DNA of 64,000 nt from Tricholomella constricta (lineage: Eukaryota > Basidiomycota > Agaricomycetes > Agaricales > Lyophyllaceae), in NCBI GenBank assembly GCA_013368375.1, contig JAACJP010000029.1:496001-560000 (forward strand). The letters are read 5' to 3'. The notes below the pieces were generated by a model. It made no database searches. It saw only the letters and a program-made list of their open reading frames with translations, and had not been told where the DNA came from. Position 1 is the first letter of the stretch, and each line of letters starts with the position of its first letter. The position numbers and the translations under genes were made by a program. This document shows positions 43,407 through 53,210 of the stretch, one piece after another.

Positions 43407-46400
43407 GTGGAGGACGAGGAGGAGGCACCGGTGCAGGACCGCCATGAGGGAGCAATGCAAGGAGACGAAACGGGGGGGCGGGTAACACCCGCAGATCAAC
43501 CCCCGCCGAGGCAAGTCCAGACCACTAGCACTGCGGGCGACATGCCCACCGTACAGTTTGACAAGCCCCAACAGCGTTCCAAAGAGCAGACGCCAGTGGG
43601 CGATGCAAGCGCGACGCAGACGAGCAATGGTGGAACGCTCAGAGCACAAAGATCGAACAAGGCGGCGTCATGGAGAGGCGCAGGGCAAAGGCGACACCGG
43701 CGGTTCCACACTAGAACCCGAAACATACCACGGATACCGGGCTCAACGACGAGACGACCCCCGCAGGGACCTAAAACACCGCCGGTCGAAGCAACGCCAG
43801 TCCTCAACGTGCATAGCGAGAACACCGAGGACCACGAGGCGGGCACTGACATACCCGTCGATGACCTACGAAGCGACAGTGGAGGTATCTTCACACGCAA
43901 GACAGACCCCTTCAAGGCAGAACGGGTGGCCGAAATTCTCCGTTGTGTGAAAATCGGCGAAGATCTCACGGACGACGAGCACGTTACTGTCCGCGCACTG
44001 ATCGCCGAGTACGCGGACGTGTTCGCCTTGTCGGTGGGGGAGGTCTTGACCGTGGAGGGCGCCGTGTACAAGTTGAACGTGCCAGCCGATGCTAAGTTCT
44101 CATCAAAGATACGCCAGAAGCCGCTCACACCTCCGCAGCGTCAGTATCTCCACGAGAAGATAGACGAGATGTTGGAAGCCGGCATAATCGAGGCATGCAG
44201 CCCCAGCGACGTAAAGTGCGTATCACCCACAACACTTCCACAGAAGGCCCACCAAGGAGCGGGGTTATCGCTGGAGGAGCTCAAGCAGCGCGTCAACGAG
44301 CAGTGCATCGTAAACGGCTTTGACCCTCAGTTTCAGGTGGCGCCGCGAAGCGAACCCACACCGAACGACGAGAATCCACACGGAGCACCGAAGTGGCGCA
44401 TCTGCCAGAACTTCGGGGAAGTTAACAAAGTCACGGAGATCGCCCCGATGCCGCAGGGCGATATCAGGATGAAACAACAAAAGCTAAGTTGTCACCGTTG
44501 GATATCGCTTTTCGACTTCGCCTCGGGATTTTATGCCGTGGAGATGGCGGAGGAGTCGCGACCCTACACAGCGTTCTACGTTGAGGGGCGGGGGTACTTT
44601 TGGTACCGACACATGCCATTTGGGCTGACCGGAGCGCCATCCACCTTTGCGAGCGTAACAGCGAATTGCCTGCACGACCTCCTGGTGCAGGAGGTCATCG
44701 AGCTGTTTGTTGATGATGGCGGGATGGCAGCGAACGAATTCGACGACATGATCGGGAAGCTGACGATGCTGTTCTCCAGAGCCCGTGAAAAGAAGTTGTC
44801 GATTTCCGCCGCGAAGTCAGAATTCTTCGTCTCTTCAGGTGTCTTCGCGGGCGCGTCGGTCGGGAAAGACGGAGTACAGCCCGATTTAACAAAACTCACC
44901 GCAATCGTAAATTGGAAGACCCCAGCGGACGCCATGAACCTGGCAGCTTTCCTGGGACTTACAGGTTGGTTCCGCGACCTCATCAAAGGGTACGCGCTGG
45001 TCGAGAAACCCTTGCGTGACTTACTACGCGAGGTGGAAATGCCGAAGAATTGCTCGAAATCGGTTTACCGCAGGGTGATGGCGAGCTGGACACTCGCTGA
45101 TAAATGGACCAACGAACACAACAAGTCATTTATCGAACTGAAAAGGCTGTTAACATCTGAGCCAGTGCTACGTGCACCGAAGTGGGATGGTACGCATTTC
45201 ATCATTACCAGTGACGGGTGCCAGGACGCGTTTGGTGCGGTCCTCGCACAACGATTTACGACGGAGCTACCGGGGGGAAAGAAAGTGACGAAGCTGCACC
45301 CGCTAGGTTTCGCGTCGAAACGCACCTCGCGGGCGGAAGGGAAGTACAAACCTTTTCTGCTTGAATTCGCCGCACTTAAGTTCGCGCTCGATAAGTTCTC
45401 CAACATCGTGTGGGGCTTCCCTGTGGAGGTCGTGACGGACTGCCAGGCGCTACGGGACGTGTTAACCAACGACAAGCTGAGCGCGACCCACGCGCGTTGG
45501 CGAGACGGCATACTCGCCCATCAAATCGTGGACGTACAACACGTGCCGGGGCGCACAAACGTAGTAGCCGACGGATTAAGCAGGGCTATGGAGGGAAGGC
45601 CGAACGAGGCAGGCGATGGGAGCGAGTGGGACGTGAGCGAGGACTGGGAGGCCGTCACCGGGCTCGTCCACGACATCTTCCGGGTGGCAGAATCCTCCGA
45701 CGTGGACGCGCTGCGCCATCGTTTCGCCGACGAACCTATGTTCCTCGAAGTCGTGAACTCGTTACACGAACTGGATGAGGGGCAGACGGCAAAGGAACGG
45801 CGACGGGCAAAACATCGGGCGATGGACTACATGACCGAAGGAGATAGGCTCTACAAGGTGGGCGGGGGACCTAAGGCGAGGGCGAGGGCAAGGGTCGAGT
45901 GTGTAACACGGGGTGAGGCGATTGCATTGGCACAACAGGAGCACTTGAAGGGCGGCCACTGGGGACGCGACGCTGTCAAACGTAGGCTCACTGACACTAT
46001 CTGGAGCCCGGGCCTAGACGCTTCTATCATGGAAGGTATTAAAGGTTGCGGGAAATGCAAGAATTTCGGCGGTACGCACCTACATTCCTTGTTGAACCCA
46101 ATAACGCGTCGGCACCCCTTCGAGCTCCTAGTCGGTGACTACATGTCGTTACCAACTGGTACGGGAGGTTACCACACGCTGGGAGTGTACCTGGACACGT
46201 ACTCACAGCACGTGTGGGCGCACAAGTACAAAACAGCGGGGACGGCGAAGACGACGGTCGAATCCCTCGGGCGCATATTCCAAGATTTCGCGCCGTCGGA
46301 GGCGTTCATGGTCGACGGCGGACGGCATTTCGACAACAAGGAAGTCAGGGAGTTTTGTGGGAAATGGGGGACAGAGACGCATGTCGTGGCGGCCTATTCA

Positions 46401-47204
46401 CCCTGGGTGAATGGGCTGGTAGAAGGTACGAACAAGATATTGCTGCACGTCTTGAAACGGCTCTGCGCTCCCGACTTAGACGACGCCGAGTGCGCTGCCA
46501 TGAGCGCCGAGGACCTTCCGAAGACATGGCCGCGGCATCTCGACGAGGCGATACGCATTCTGAACTGGCGGTTGCTACCAGCGTTCAACCACACGCCAAA
46601 GGAACTGCTGCTCGGGCTGGTCATCGGTACGCCGAAATCGAACGCGGAGGAAAGCACGTCGGTCTTGAAGGCGGACGATGTCACCGTGCAGCTCGCCTAC
46701 ACAGCGCAGCAAAGACTAGACGGCTACGCAGCAGCCGTGACGCACGCGGTGAAACGGAAGACCGCGTTCGACAAACGGGTGATGGCGGAAACTAACGGGG
46801 AAGTCATATTTCAACGAGGTCAATTAGTACAGGTCTATCGAAACGATCTGGACTACACGTTCAAGTCCGAGCGTAAACTGCTACCAAAGTGGTCGGTCCC
46901 CCGCAGAGTCACTGAGCGCATCGCTAACTCGTACAAACTCGAGACCATGGAAGGAACGCCGCTCGACGGGAACTTCAGTGCGAGGCGCCTCAGGGGATTC
47001 GAACCACGGGCAGGGACGGAGATGGCGGCAGAGCAAGCGCTGGCAATGAAGAGAGCAGCGAGCGAGGAGGTTGTGAGGGCAAAAGAGGAGAGCACAAGAG
47101 TGGCGAGGGAGAGAGAGAAGGAGGCCGAGGATGGTTGGGAAACGGAAGATGAGGAAGGGGATGATGGAGAAGGGTCGGAGGAACGCGACGGGGACGTCAC
47201 TTGA
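43407..47204 (+). CDS. Element C RT-RNase H-integrase polyprotein
   Basis: About 1265 codons with no interruption. The frame is open upstream to about 43290 and the first codon is uncertain (there is no ATG at 43407). RT shows WRICQNFGEVNKV, SLFDFASGFYAVEM, the HMPFGLTGAPSTF block and a catalytic LFVDDGGM near residue 434 (VDD in place of the commoner LDD). RNase H has SDGCQDAFGAVLAQ near 600 and VVADGLSRA. Integrase has an HHCC domain (H...GGHWGRD, CGKCKNF near 880), VGDYMSLP, MVDGGRHFDN and NGLVEGTNK for the DDE residues. No chromodomain is evident; the tail is Glu/Lys-rich. The protease is on a separate ORF. Confidence 0.88.
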   Translation: MEDEEEAPVQDRHEGAMQGDETGGRVTPADQPPPRQVQTTSTAGDMPTVQFDKPQQRSKEQTPVGDASATQTSNGGTLRAQRSNKAASWRGAGQRRHRRFHTRTRNIPRIPGSTTRRPPQGPKTPPVEATPVLNVHSENTEDHEAGTDIPVDDLRSDSGGIFTRKTDPFKAERVAEILRCVKIGEDLTDDEHVTVRALIAEYADVFALSVGEVLTVEGAVYKLNVPADAKFSSKIRQKPLTPPQRQYLHEKIDEMLEAGIIEACSPSDVKCVSPTTLPQKAHQGAGLSLEELKQRVNEQCIVNGFDPQFQVAPRSEPTPNDENPHGAPKWRICQNFGEVNKVTEIAPMPQGDIRMKQQKLSCHRWISLFDFASGFYAVEMAEESRPYTAFYVEGRGYFWYRHMPFGLTGAPSTFASVTANCLHDLLVQEVIELFVDDGGMAANEFDDMIGKLTMLFSRAREKKLSISAAKSEFFVSSGVFAGASVGKDGVQPDLTKLTAIVNWKTPADAMNLAAFLGLTGWFRDLIKGYALVEKPLRDLLREVEMPKNCSKSVYRRVMASWTLADKWTNEHNKSFIELKRLLTSEPVLRAPKWDGTHFIITSDGCQDAFGAVLAQRFTTELPGGKKVTKLHPLGFASKRTSRAEGKYKPFLLEFAALKFALDKFSNIVWGFPVEVVTDCQALRDVLTNDKLSATHARWRDGILAHQIVDVQHVPGRTNVVADGLSRAMEGRPNEAGDGSEWDVSEDWEAVTGLVHDIFRVAESSDVDALRHRFADEPMFLEVVNSLHELDEGQTAKERRRAKHRAMDYMTEGDRLYKVGGGPKARARARVECVTRGEAIALAQQEHLKGGHWGRDAVKRRLTDTIWSPGLDASIMEGIKGCGKCKNFGGTHLHSLLNPITRRHPFELLVGDYMSLPTGTGGYHTLGVYLDTYSQHVWAHKYKTAGTAKTTVESLGRIFQDFAPSEAFMVDGGRHFDNKEVREFCGKWGTETHVVAAYSPWVNGLVEGTNKILLHVLKRLCAPDLDDAECAAMSAEDLPKTWPRHLDEAIRILNWRLLPAFNHTPKELLLGLVIGTPKSNAEESTSVLKADDVTVQLAYTAQQRLDGYAAAVTHAVKRKTAFDKRVMAETNGEVIFQRGQLVQVYRNDLDYTFKSERKLLPKWSVPRRVTERIANSYKLETMEGTPLDGNFSARRLRGFEPRAGTEMAAEQALAMKRAASEEVVRAKEESTRVAREREKEAEDGWETEDEEGDDGEGSEERDGDVT

Positions 47205-47219
47205 TTTGGAGGGGGCACA

Positions 47220-47408
47220 TGGAGTAGCGCGGGCGCGCTACTCTAAGCGCGCGAGAGCGTCGGCGAGCGCTGTTTGTACATGTTTGGCATCAGCTTTAGA
47301 CTATTAGTAAGCACACTAGGTAGATGTCCGAGGAGATCATCAGATCTCCTCACGAGAACAAATCCATTCATTCGAAGACAGAAGCAAGGGGCAAGTCTGC
47401 CTACTCCA
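47220..47408 (+). repeat. Element C 3' LTR
   Basis: 189 bp, TGGAGTAG...CTACTCCA, followed by the GCGC duplication. Confidence 0.92.
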
Positions 47409-47412
47409 GCGC

Positions 47413-48387
47413 GCTCGGACATATTTGGACAGTCATTAATAGAGTGCGCACCTTGACCACAATAAAAGCAGAGGTTATGAGCGCGACGGCGCTCACGTTC
47501 AGTGGGGTTAACTTTTCCACGACGCAAACTGTCGACTTCCATTGGTACGACGTCCGAAGACGACGAAGACGACGAAGCGTGCGGAGCCTGGTGAGGAGGT
47601 GCCAGAGGATGGTGTGGCTGAGTTGAAGTTGTCGAACTGGATGATTTGCCACGGTGTTCCTTGAGTTCCGTTTGACGACGATGAATCCTGTTATCGATAG
47701 AGATGATAGTCTTCACGTAATCGTCGAAAGTCTTGGGACGAGGGAGGATGACCATGGCGTCCTTGACCGATTCTTTGAGTCCAGGATAGAAATTGTCGAT
47801 CTTGGAATCTTCATCGAAGTTGAGATCGGCGATGATTTCACGGTAGCAAGATGCATAGTTGGCAGCAGATCCAGGTTCTTGTTTGAGCTTCCGGACCTTG
47901 GCGAGGGCGGTAGCATGTTTATCTGTATCATCGAAGTGCTCCACGAACGCTTGGTAAAATCCACGAAAATCATGGAAGAGTTCGGGGCGCGTCTTCTCGA
48001 TACTAGCGTACCACGATGCCGGGGATCCGTCCTTGAGATAGAAGCTAAAGTAGAGAACCTTGTCGTAGTCCGTAGGGAGCGAACGACGTTGAAGGTGGAG
48101 GGCGTTATTGATTTCGCGAAGGAAAGAACTCAGCTGTGCGACAGTACCATCGTACATGCGCGGCTCTCGAACCTTCGGAATGCCTGAACCCTCAGCGCCT
48201 TGAACCGGGGCCGTAGGTACTTGAGGAGGAGCTGAAACGTCGGAAGATAGGGGCGGCATAGAGCTGGTGAAAGAAGCAGGAGTGTGGTTGGAGTTTTGTT
48301 GTTTCTTGAGTTCTCGGATAGCGTCGAGGATGGCCGAGTTGTCTGACTTGCGCTGAGCTGTATCCTCGGACACAGACTTGCCGACAG
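47413..48387 (-). pseudogene. Chromovirus B gag, N-terminal and central part
   Basis: Reading down from 48387 the frame is Gag-like: SDNSAILDAIRELKKQQN, then a capsid-like region (FLREINNALHLQRRSLPTDY, KVLYFSFYLKDGSPASWYAS) and a CCHC knuckle CFYCGQGAHSINDC near 47440. The frame formally continues past 48387 to a start-like codon at 48472, but that part is antisense to an inverted RT fragment. The true Gag N-terminus is therefore missing. The 3' end resumes at 40796 beyond element C. Confidence 0.85.
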
Positions 48388-48602
48388 CGTGGACTATCGT
48401 GGTCTTAACGCGATTACGAAGAAGAACCGGTATCCTCTCCCCCACGTCGATGATCTCTTGGATCGGACGCAAGGATGTAAACTCTTCACGGTCATCGACC
48501 TGAAGAACGCATTCAATCTAGTTCGCATTCGAGAAGGAGATGAATGGAAAACTACGCTTTGTCCCTCGTCCTAAGTCTATTGTCTCAACCTTGACCGTAA
48601 CA
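48388..48602 (+). pseudogene. Inverted RT fragment fused to inverted LTR end of chromovirus B
   Basis: 48388-48550 is a near-identical plus-strand copy of the RT segment that lies on the minus strand at about 39304-39462 ([17 protein letters not shown] to REGDEWKT). It is joined directly to 48552-48602, an inverted copy of the first 51 bp of the B LTR, ending CCGTAACA, an LTR terminus. It replaces the expected 5' leader, primer-binding site and Gag start of B. Confidence 0.85.
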
Positions 48603-48685
48603 GTTTGATTGAACTAAGGAAAAAGTGTATCGTAAAATAACGCGTAAGTAAGTAGGTGAGACATAATGTAGTAGTGACCGTGACA
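48603..48685 (-). repeat. Chromovirus B 5' LTR remnant
   Basis: About 80 bp matching the right half of the 3' LTR (TTGATTGAACTAAGG...GACCGTGACA). It is followed by the AGAGG duplication at 48686-48690 and five bases of element H. Confidence 0.85.
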
Positions 48686-48695
48686 AGAGGGCAAC

Positions 48696-49169
48696 TGTTA
48701 GGGCGACCTTTAGAGCAGAGCTTAGTCGTACTGGCAAAGGGGAATCCAAAGTTATATTGTTGTACTGTAATGAGGTAAATAAGGCTTACCTGGCAAAGGG
48801 GAATCCAAAGAGAATAGTGTAAAGGATTCCCAGTTGCCAGGGGGCCGGCTATATACAAATGTGATACATGAGGGCAGGCTCTCCATAGTGTACTGCACAT
48901 GTGATAATAACGACATGTGATAACCATGACAGGTGATAATGATGAGCGGGTTCCGGATGCTGTCTGATGGTAACCGTCGTCGGGATGTCAGGTGATCGGG
49001 AATATGAACAGGGAAATGAGGGGAATGACAGGAAGTGAGTAAGGTAAATATATACACCGACGCTTGGGTCAGAGCGTCGGGGTCGGGATCGCGATTGATC
49101 AGGAGCGAGCGCACGTGTCGGGGAACAGTTGGTGAGCGTCGGAGGGCGTGAACGGGTGTTCCCCTAACA
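48696..49169 (-). repeat. Chromovirus D 3' LTR
   Basis: 474 bp. The pol stop codon directly abuts it, and the polypurine tract AAAAGGGGGGTGA is the last coding sequence of pol. The LTR contains a duplicated ACTGGCAAAGGGGAATCC or CCTGGCAAAGGGGAATCC unit. Confidence 0.95.
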
Positions 49170-52100
49170 TCACCCCCCCTTTTGAATCGCAACGACTCGG
49201 TGCGGGGTAGCGGTGGCGAAGATGGCCGGGGATAATGTGAACATGCCACGAATGTGGCGGGCAGCGTCGGGGTTGTCGCGGTGGAACTTGCGTACCAGAT
49301 CGGGGGCGGTGACATTTTCGCGAGGTTCCCATGAAGCTTCTTCGTAACCATAGCCTTTCCACAGGACCTTGTACTGTAGTTTTTTGCGGAAGGTTCGGCT
49401 ATCGAGGATCTTTTCAACTTCGTAATGGGGTTCGTCGTCGATTATGTCGGGGGGAGGAGGAGGATTGGACCGACGACCTTCGATCGGATCAGTGACGGCG
49501 GGGATGAGTTTCACGACGTGGAAGACTGGGTGGATGCGCTTCATGGACTGAGGCAGCAGGAGGCGGTATGCGAGCGGGCCGACTCGCCTTTGCACGACAA
49601 AAGGGCCAAGGTAGCGATGCGACAATTTCTTAGATGGTCGGGTCGTAGAAATGTCGGTCGCGTCCAAGTACACCTTGTCGCCAGGCTGGTAGTCGGGCGT
49701 TGGGGCGTGTCGCTGGTTGTAGTACCGCTCCATGTCGTCTTTGGCCTTTGAGAGCGCTGCCTTGGCTTCTTCCTGTGCTTCCTTCATGCGCTCCACAAAC
49801 TCGTCGGCCGACTCGTTCTTGGAAGCGCCCCGACGTGGCTCAAAGCCCATGCGTGGATGCCGACCAGTGTCGAGCAGGAAGGGGGTCTGCTGCGTCGCCG
49901 AATGTACATGGTTGTTGTAACTGAATTCGGCGTCGGGCAAGAGGTCCTCCCAGTCGTTCTGACGCTCATTGCAGAAGACCCGCAAGAACTGTTCCAGCTC
50001 CTGGTTGACGCGTTCAGTCTGTCCGTCGGTCTGCGGGTGGTACGCCGTCGAAGCCGACAGCTTGATACCCAGGAGTCGGTACAGTTCGCGCGTGAATTCG
50101 GCGACGAACTGTGGACCTCGATCGGAGACAAAGGCATCTGGGAGACCGTGGAGCTTCCAGACGTGGCGCCGGTAGAGGTTCGCAGCCCCCAAAGCTGAAC
50201 AAGTCGTGTGCGACGCGATGAAGTGCGCGCGTTTTCCGACCGAATCCACGACGTTCATGATCGCGTCGTGGCCATTGGACTCGGGGAGTTCGGTGATGAA
50301 GTCGACCGACACGACATTCCATCGGCCTTCTGGAATAGGGAGCGGCTGCAGCTGTCCGACGGGGAGTTGGCGGCGGGGTTTCGTGCGCAAGCACATGTCG
50401 CAGGTGCTGGTGTAGGAACCGATGAAGCGCGACATCTGGGGCCACCAGTAGTTGCGCGACACCAGCTCTAACGTCTTCCAGCGACCTGGGTGACCGGCGA
50501 CCTTGGAGTCGTGGTGGTGCTCCACGATGTGTCGGCGGAGGTCAGGAACGTTCGGGACATAGATCCGTCCACGGAACGTGAGCAGACCGCCTTCCTCTCC
50601 CCACTCGCCAAAGCGAAGGGAGCGACCGGCGATTTTAGATGCCCTGACCAGTTGCGCCGCTTTCGCGACCGCATCCTCCTGTGCGCCATCGCGGTTGCCC
50701 TTGCGAATTGCCTTCAGCACGTCATCCTCTTCTCCGACCAATACAAGACCTTCAGTCGCACGAACCGCGAAGAACTCGGGTTTGAGCAGTACGATGTCGG
50801 CGTTGTCAGCACTTCCGTCGCCATGGTCGGAGCGGCGCGATAACGCGTCGGGCTTGCCCATGCTACGGCCAGGACGGTGGTGGAGGGCGAAGTCGAAGTT
50901 AGCGAGGTAGAGCGACCATCGGGCTTGACGCCGATTGAGTTTCTTCGCGGTGAGGAAGTACTCAAGGTTCTTGTGGTCGGTCCAGATCTCCACCTTGTGC
51001 TTTGCGCCTTCTACGAAGTGTCGCCACTCCTCCAGAGACCGGATGATCGCTAGCATCTCCTTGTCATGGATCTCATAGTTCCGCTCGACGGCGTTCAAGC
51101 TCTTTGAGTAGAACGCGACGGGGTGCCATTTACCGTCGGACGGCGACTCTTGCGACAGGACTGCACCCGTTGCGAAGTCAGATGAATCGGCTTCGATGCG
51201 GTACGGTCGGTCGTCGTCAGGGAACATGAGAACGGGCCCCGATGTGATCGCCGACTTCAGAAGGCCAAAGGCTGACTGCTCCGACTCTCCCCATCGCCAG
51301 GCGACGTCCTTGCCCGTCAGATCGAACAGGGGTCGGGCGTGATGCGAGAAGTCCTGGATGAACCGTCGGTAGAAGTTAGTGAAGCCTAGGAATGCTTGCA
51401 CTTCCTTCTTGTTCTTCGGCGCTGGCCATTCCAACACTCCAGCGACCTTAACAGGGTCCATCTCCGCTTGCCCTTGCGAAATGATCAGCCCCAGATACTC
51501 GATCTTGGTCTGTTCGAATTCGCATTTCTCGGGCTTTAAGAACAACTGATGTTCGCGGAGTCGGTCCAGTACTAATCGCGCGACCCGACGGTGTTCCTCT
51601 AGAGTCTTGGTATAAATCAAGATGTCGTCGAGGTACACGCAAACAACACCTTCGGCGATCAGATCGCGGAAAATATCATTCATCATGGTCTGAAATGTGG
51701 CGGGGCTGTTCGTGAGGCCGAAGAACATGACGAGCGGCTCGAAGAGACCGCGGTTCGTCCGAAACGCTGCCTTCCACTCGTCGCCTTCCTTGATCCGAAC
51801 ATTGTTGTACCCCCATCGGACGTCCAGCTTGGTGAAGTACCGTGCGCCGCGAAGGTTATTCACCAGTTCGCTAATGAGGGGCAGCGGGTATCGGTTCTTC
51901 ACCGTGAGCGCATTGAGCGTCCGATAGTCCTGTACCAGGCGGAGCGACCCGTCCTTCTTCTTGATGAAGAAGACCGGTGATGCCATGGGCGACTTGGACG
52001 GTCGGATACGACCCGTCTCGAGATTCTCTTTGAGGAACGCGTCGAGTTCCACCTGTTCCGCCGGTGACAGCGGGTAGACCTTCGTGCCGGTTGGTGACGC

Positions 52101-53189
52101 GCCCGGCTCCAGTTCGATCGCATGGTCCCATTGCTTGCGCTCTGGGAGCTCATCGAACGCAACTTTGGAGAAGACATCTTCAAAGTCGTGGAGGTGGGTG
52201 GGTACGGCGTCGCGGAACGTTTTGGGCACGGAGTTAGCAGCGTGCGCTTCCGCAAGTCGCTGTGATGTCGTTTGGCTGGCCCGAATATGTTCGGCGGTCG
52301 GGGTCGGATGGATCGCGGTCGCGAAGATGCGATCGCCATTCAGGAAGGTCTCCGTCAGGAAGTCGTCGGACTCTGGGTCGGGTTCCTCCAGGATCGGAGT
52401 GTAGGGGAGGAACTCGTCGTCATCAGAGTCGTCCTCCACGTACGGATTGGTCGGGGCCCGCAGGTCAGGCTCAATCGTCGGGATGCCATCGGCTCGACAG
52501 GCACGGATTGCTGTGCGCACTTTGGTACGTGCGCGCCGATCGGCTTTGACCTCATCCTTGCAGGTGTCGCACTGCATCGGACAGCGACTCATCTTCACCT
52601 CTTTGGTCTCCCAGTCGATCTCAGGGTTGTGGTTTTTAAGCCAGTTGAACCCGAGGATCATGTCGTGCTTGCCTAACTGGGTGACCCCGAAGACGGCTCG
52701 TTCGGTATGACCATTGTATCGCAAGACAGCTTCTACGATGCAAGAGACCGAACCGCCTTCGTTGAGGGTGCCGTCTACGTTGTAAACTGGGGATGGCTGA
52801 CTCAGCACCTTGGTCGTGAGTTTGTGTTTCTCGACGAAAGCGATATTGAGAAAGCTGCCGGTCGCTCCGCTGTCCACTAGCGCAGTGACGGCGTGCGACT
52901 CCTGGGTGTCGGTGGTCTCCAGTTCAACGTTGAGCCACAGGGATCTGGGGCAGGGGGAGGCAGCGGCGATGAAGCGACTAGGAAGTCGCTTTTCCCAGCG
53001 GGGTAGGCCACGACGCGACGGAGCGATCGGTTTTGCGACTGCAATCGGTGTCGTCGGGTCGGAGGGGTTTTGTACGTCTTTGTCGGTCGGTTCACTCGTA
53101 GGAATAGCAGCAATAATAGGTGTATTGGCATCTTCTATGGACAGTGGAGCGAACCGATTACGACTAGACAACGGGGGCGTACGTTCCAC
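49170..53189 (-). CDS. Chromovirus D Pol (protease, RT, RNase H, integrase, chromodomain)
   Basis: An open frame of 1339 codons; translation most likely enters by -1 frameshift from gag at 53204-53210. The protease site is ALVDSGATGSFLN near residue 103. RT has LDVRWGYNNVR and FGLTNSPATFQ, with catalytic VYLDDILIY near 518. RNase H has IEADSSDFATG. Integrase has HHHDSKVAGHPG and CDMCLR near 930, then DFITELPES, SDRGPQFVAEF and TDGQTERVNQELEQF. A GPF/Y-like segment (LGPFVVQRRVG) precedes a chromodomain with YKVLWKGYGYEEASWEP near the end. The C-terminal Gly-Gly and the stop lie in the polypurine tract. No lesion was seen. Confidence 0.95.
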   Translation of the reverse strand: MERTPPLSSRNRFAPLSIEDANTPIIAAIPTSEPTDKDVQNPSDPTTPIAVAKPIAPSRRGLPRWEKRLPSRFIAAASPCPRSLWLNVELETTDTQESHAVTALVDSGATGSFLNIAFVEKHKLTTKVLSQPSPVYNVDGTLNEGGSVSCIVEAVLRYNGHTERAVFGVTQLGKHDMILGFNWLKNHNPEIDWETKEVKMSRCPMQCDTCKDEVKADRRARTKVRTAIRACRADGIPTIEPDLRAPTNPYVEDDSDDDEFLPYTPILEEPDPESDDFLTETFLNGDRIFATAIHPTPTAEHIRASQTTSQRLAEAHAANSVPKTFRDAVPTHLHDFEDVFSKVAFDELPERKQWDHAIELEPGASPTGTKVYPLSPAEQVELDAFLKENLETGRIRPSKSPMASPVFFIKKKDGSLRLVQDYRTLNALTVKNRYPLPLISELVNNLRGARYFTKLDVRWGYNNVRIKEGDEWKAAFRTNRGLFEPLVMFFGLTNSPATFQTMMNDIFRDLIAEGVVCVYLDDILIYTKTLEEHRRVARLVLDRLREHQLFLKPEKCEFEQTKIEYLGLIISQGQAEMDPVKVAGVLEWPAPKNKKEVQAFLGFTNFYRRFIQDFSHHARPLFDLTGKDVAWRWGESEQSAFGLLKSAITSGPVLMFPDDDRPYRIEADSSDFATGAVLSQESPSDGKWHPVAFYSKSLNAVERNYEIHDKEMLAIIRSLEEWRHFVEGAKHKVEIWTDHKNLEYFLTAKKLNRRQARWSLYLANFDFALHHRPGRSMGKPDALSRRSDHGDGSADNADIVLLKPEFFAVRATEGLVLVGEEDDVLKAIRKGNRDGAQEDAVAKAAQLVRASKIAGRSLRFGEWGEEGGLLTFRGRIYVPNVPDLRRHIVEHHHDSKVAGHPGRWKTLELVSRNYWWPQMSRFIGSYTSTCDMCLRTKPRRQLPVGQLQPLPIPEGRWNVVSVDFITELPESNGHDAIMNVVDSVGKRAHFIASHTTCSALGAANLYRRHVWKLHGLPDAFVSDRGPQFVAEFTRELYRLLGIKLSASTAYHPQTDGQTERVNQELEQFLRVFCNERQNDWEDLLPDAEFSYNNHVHSATQQTPFLLDTGRHPRMGFEPRRGASKNESADEFVERMKEAQEEAKAALSKAKDDMERYYNQRHAPTPDYQPGDKVYLDATDISTTRPSKKLSHRYLGPFVVQRRVGPLAYRLLLPQSMKRIHPVFHVVKLIPAVTDPIEGRRSNPPPPPDIIDDEPHYEVEKILDSRTFRKKLQYKVLWKGYGYEEASWEPRENVTAPDLVRKFHRDNPDAARHIRGMFTLSPAIFATATPHRVVAIQKGG

Positions 53190-53210
53190 CCGTTGTGCGA
53201 TTAAAAACCC
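53168..53210 (-). promoter_or_regulatory. Chromovirus D gag-pol -1 frameshift signal
   Basis: In sense orientation Gag ends GAG GGT TTT TAA. G GGT TTT (53210-53204) is a canonical heptamer directly before the stop, and -1 slippage enters the pol frame. After a 7-base spacer, ACAACGGG (53196-53189) pairs perfectly with CCCGTTGT (53175-53168) across a 13-base loop. Confidence 0.88.

Larger units (their letters stand above)
40797..47408 (+). mobile_element. Ty3-type element C, nearly intact
   Basis: The LTRs at 40797-40985 and 47220-47408 are both 189 bp and differ at about two positions. They begin TGGAG(T/G)AG and end CTACTCCA, an 8-bp inverted terminus. GCGC is duplicated at 40793-40796 and 47409-47412. 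Internal order is Gag, protease-like ORF, RT-RNase H-integrase ORF, all open. A purine tract (GGAGGGGGCACA) precedes the 3' LTR. It sits in the gag of chromovirus B in opposite orientation. High LTR identity and open frames indicate a recent insertion. Confidence 0.93.
23714..48685 (-). mobile_element. Chromovirus B (Ty3/Gypsy), disrupted
   Basis: The left LTR (23714-23859) ends abut AGAGG at 23709-23713, and the right LTR remnant ends at 48685 followed by AGAGG at 48686-48690. On the minus strand the order is Gag, protease, RT, RNase H, integrase, chromodomain, PPT, 3' LTR. Subtracting the KDZ transposon and element C leaves about 5.7 kb. Lesions are a rearranged 5' end (48388-48602), loss of the Gag N-terminus, an in-frame deletion in RT, a one-base frameshift at 39483-39488 and a premature stop at 24862-24864. 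The element cannot be active. Confidence 0.9.

Noticed and set aside
48389..48574. An independent plus-strand RT gene
   Set aside because: It is a 163-bp inverted copy of chromovirus B RT fused to LTR sequence.
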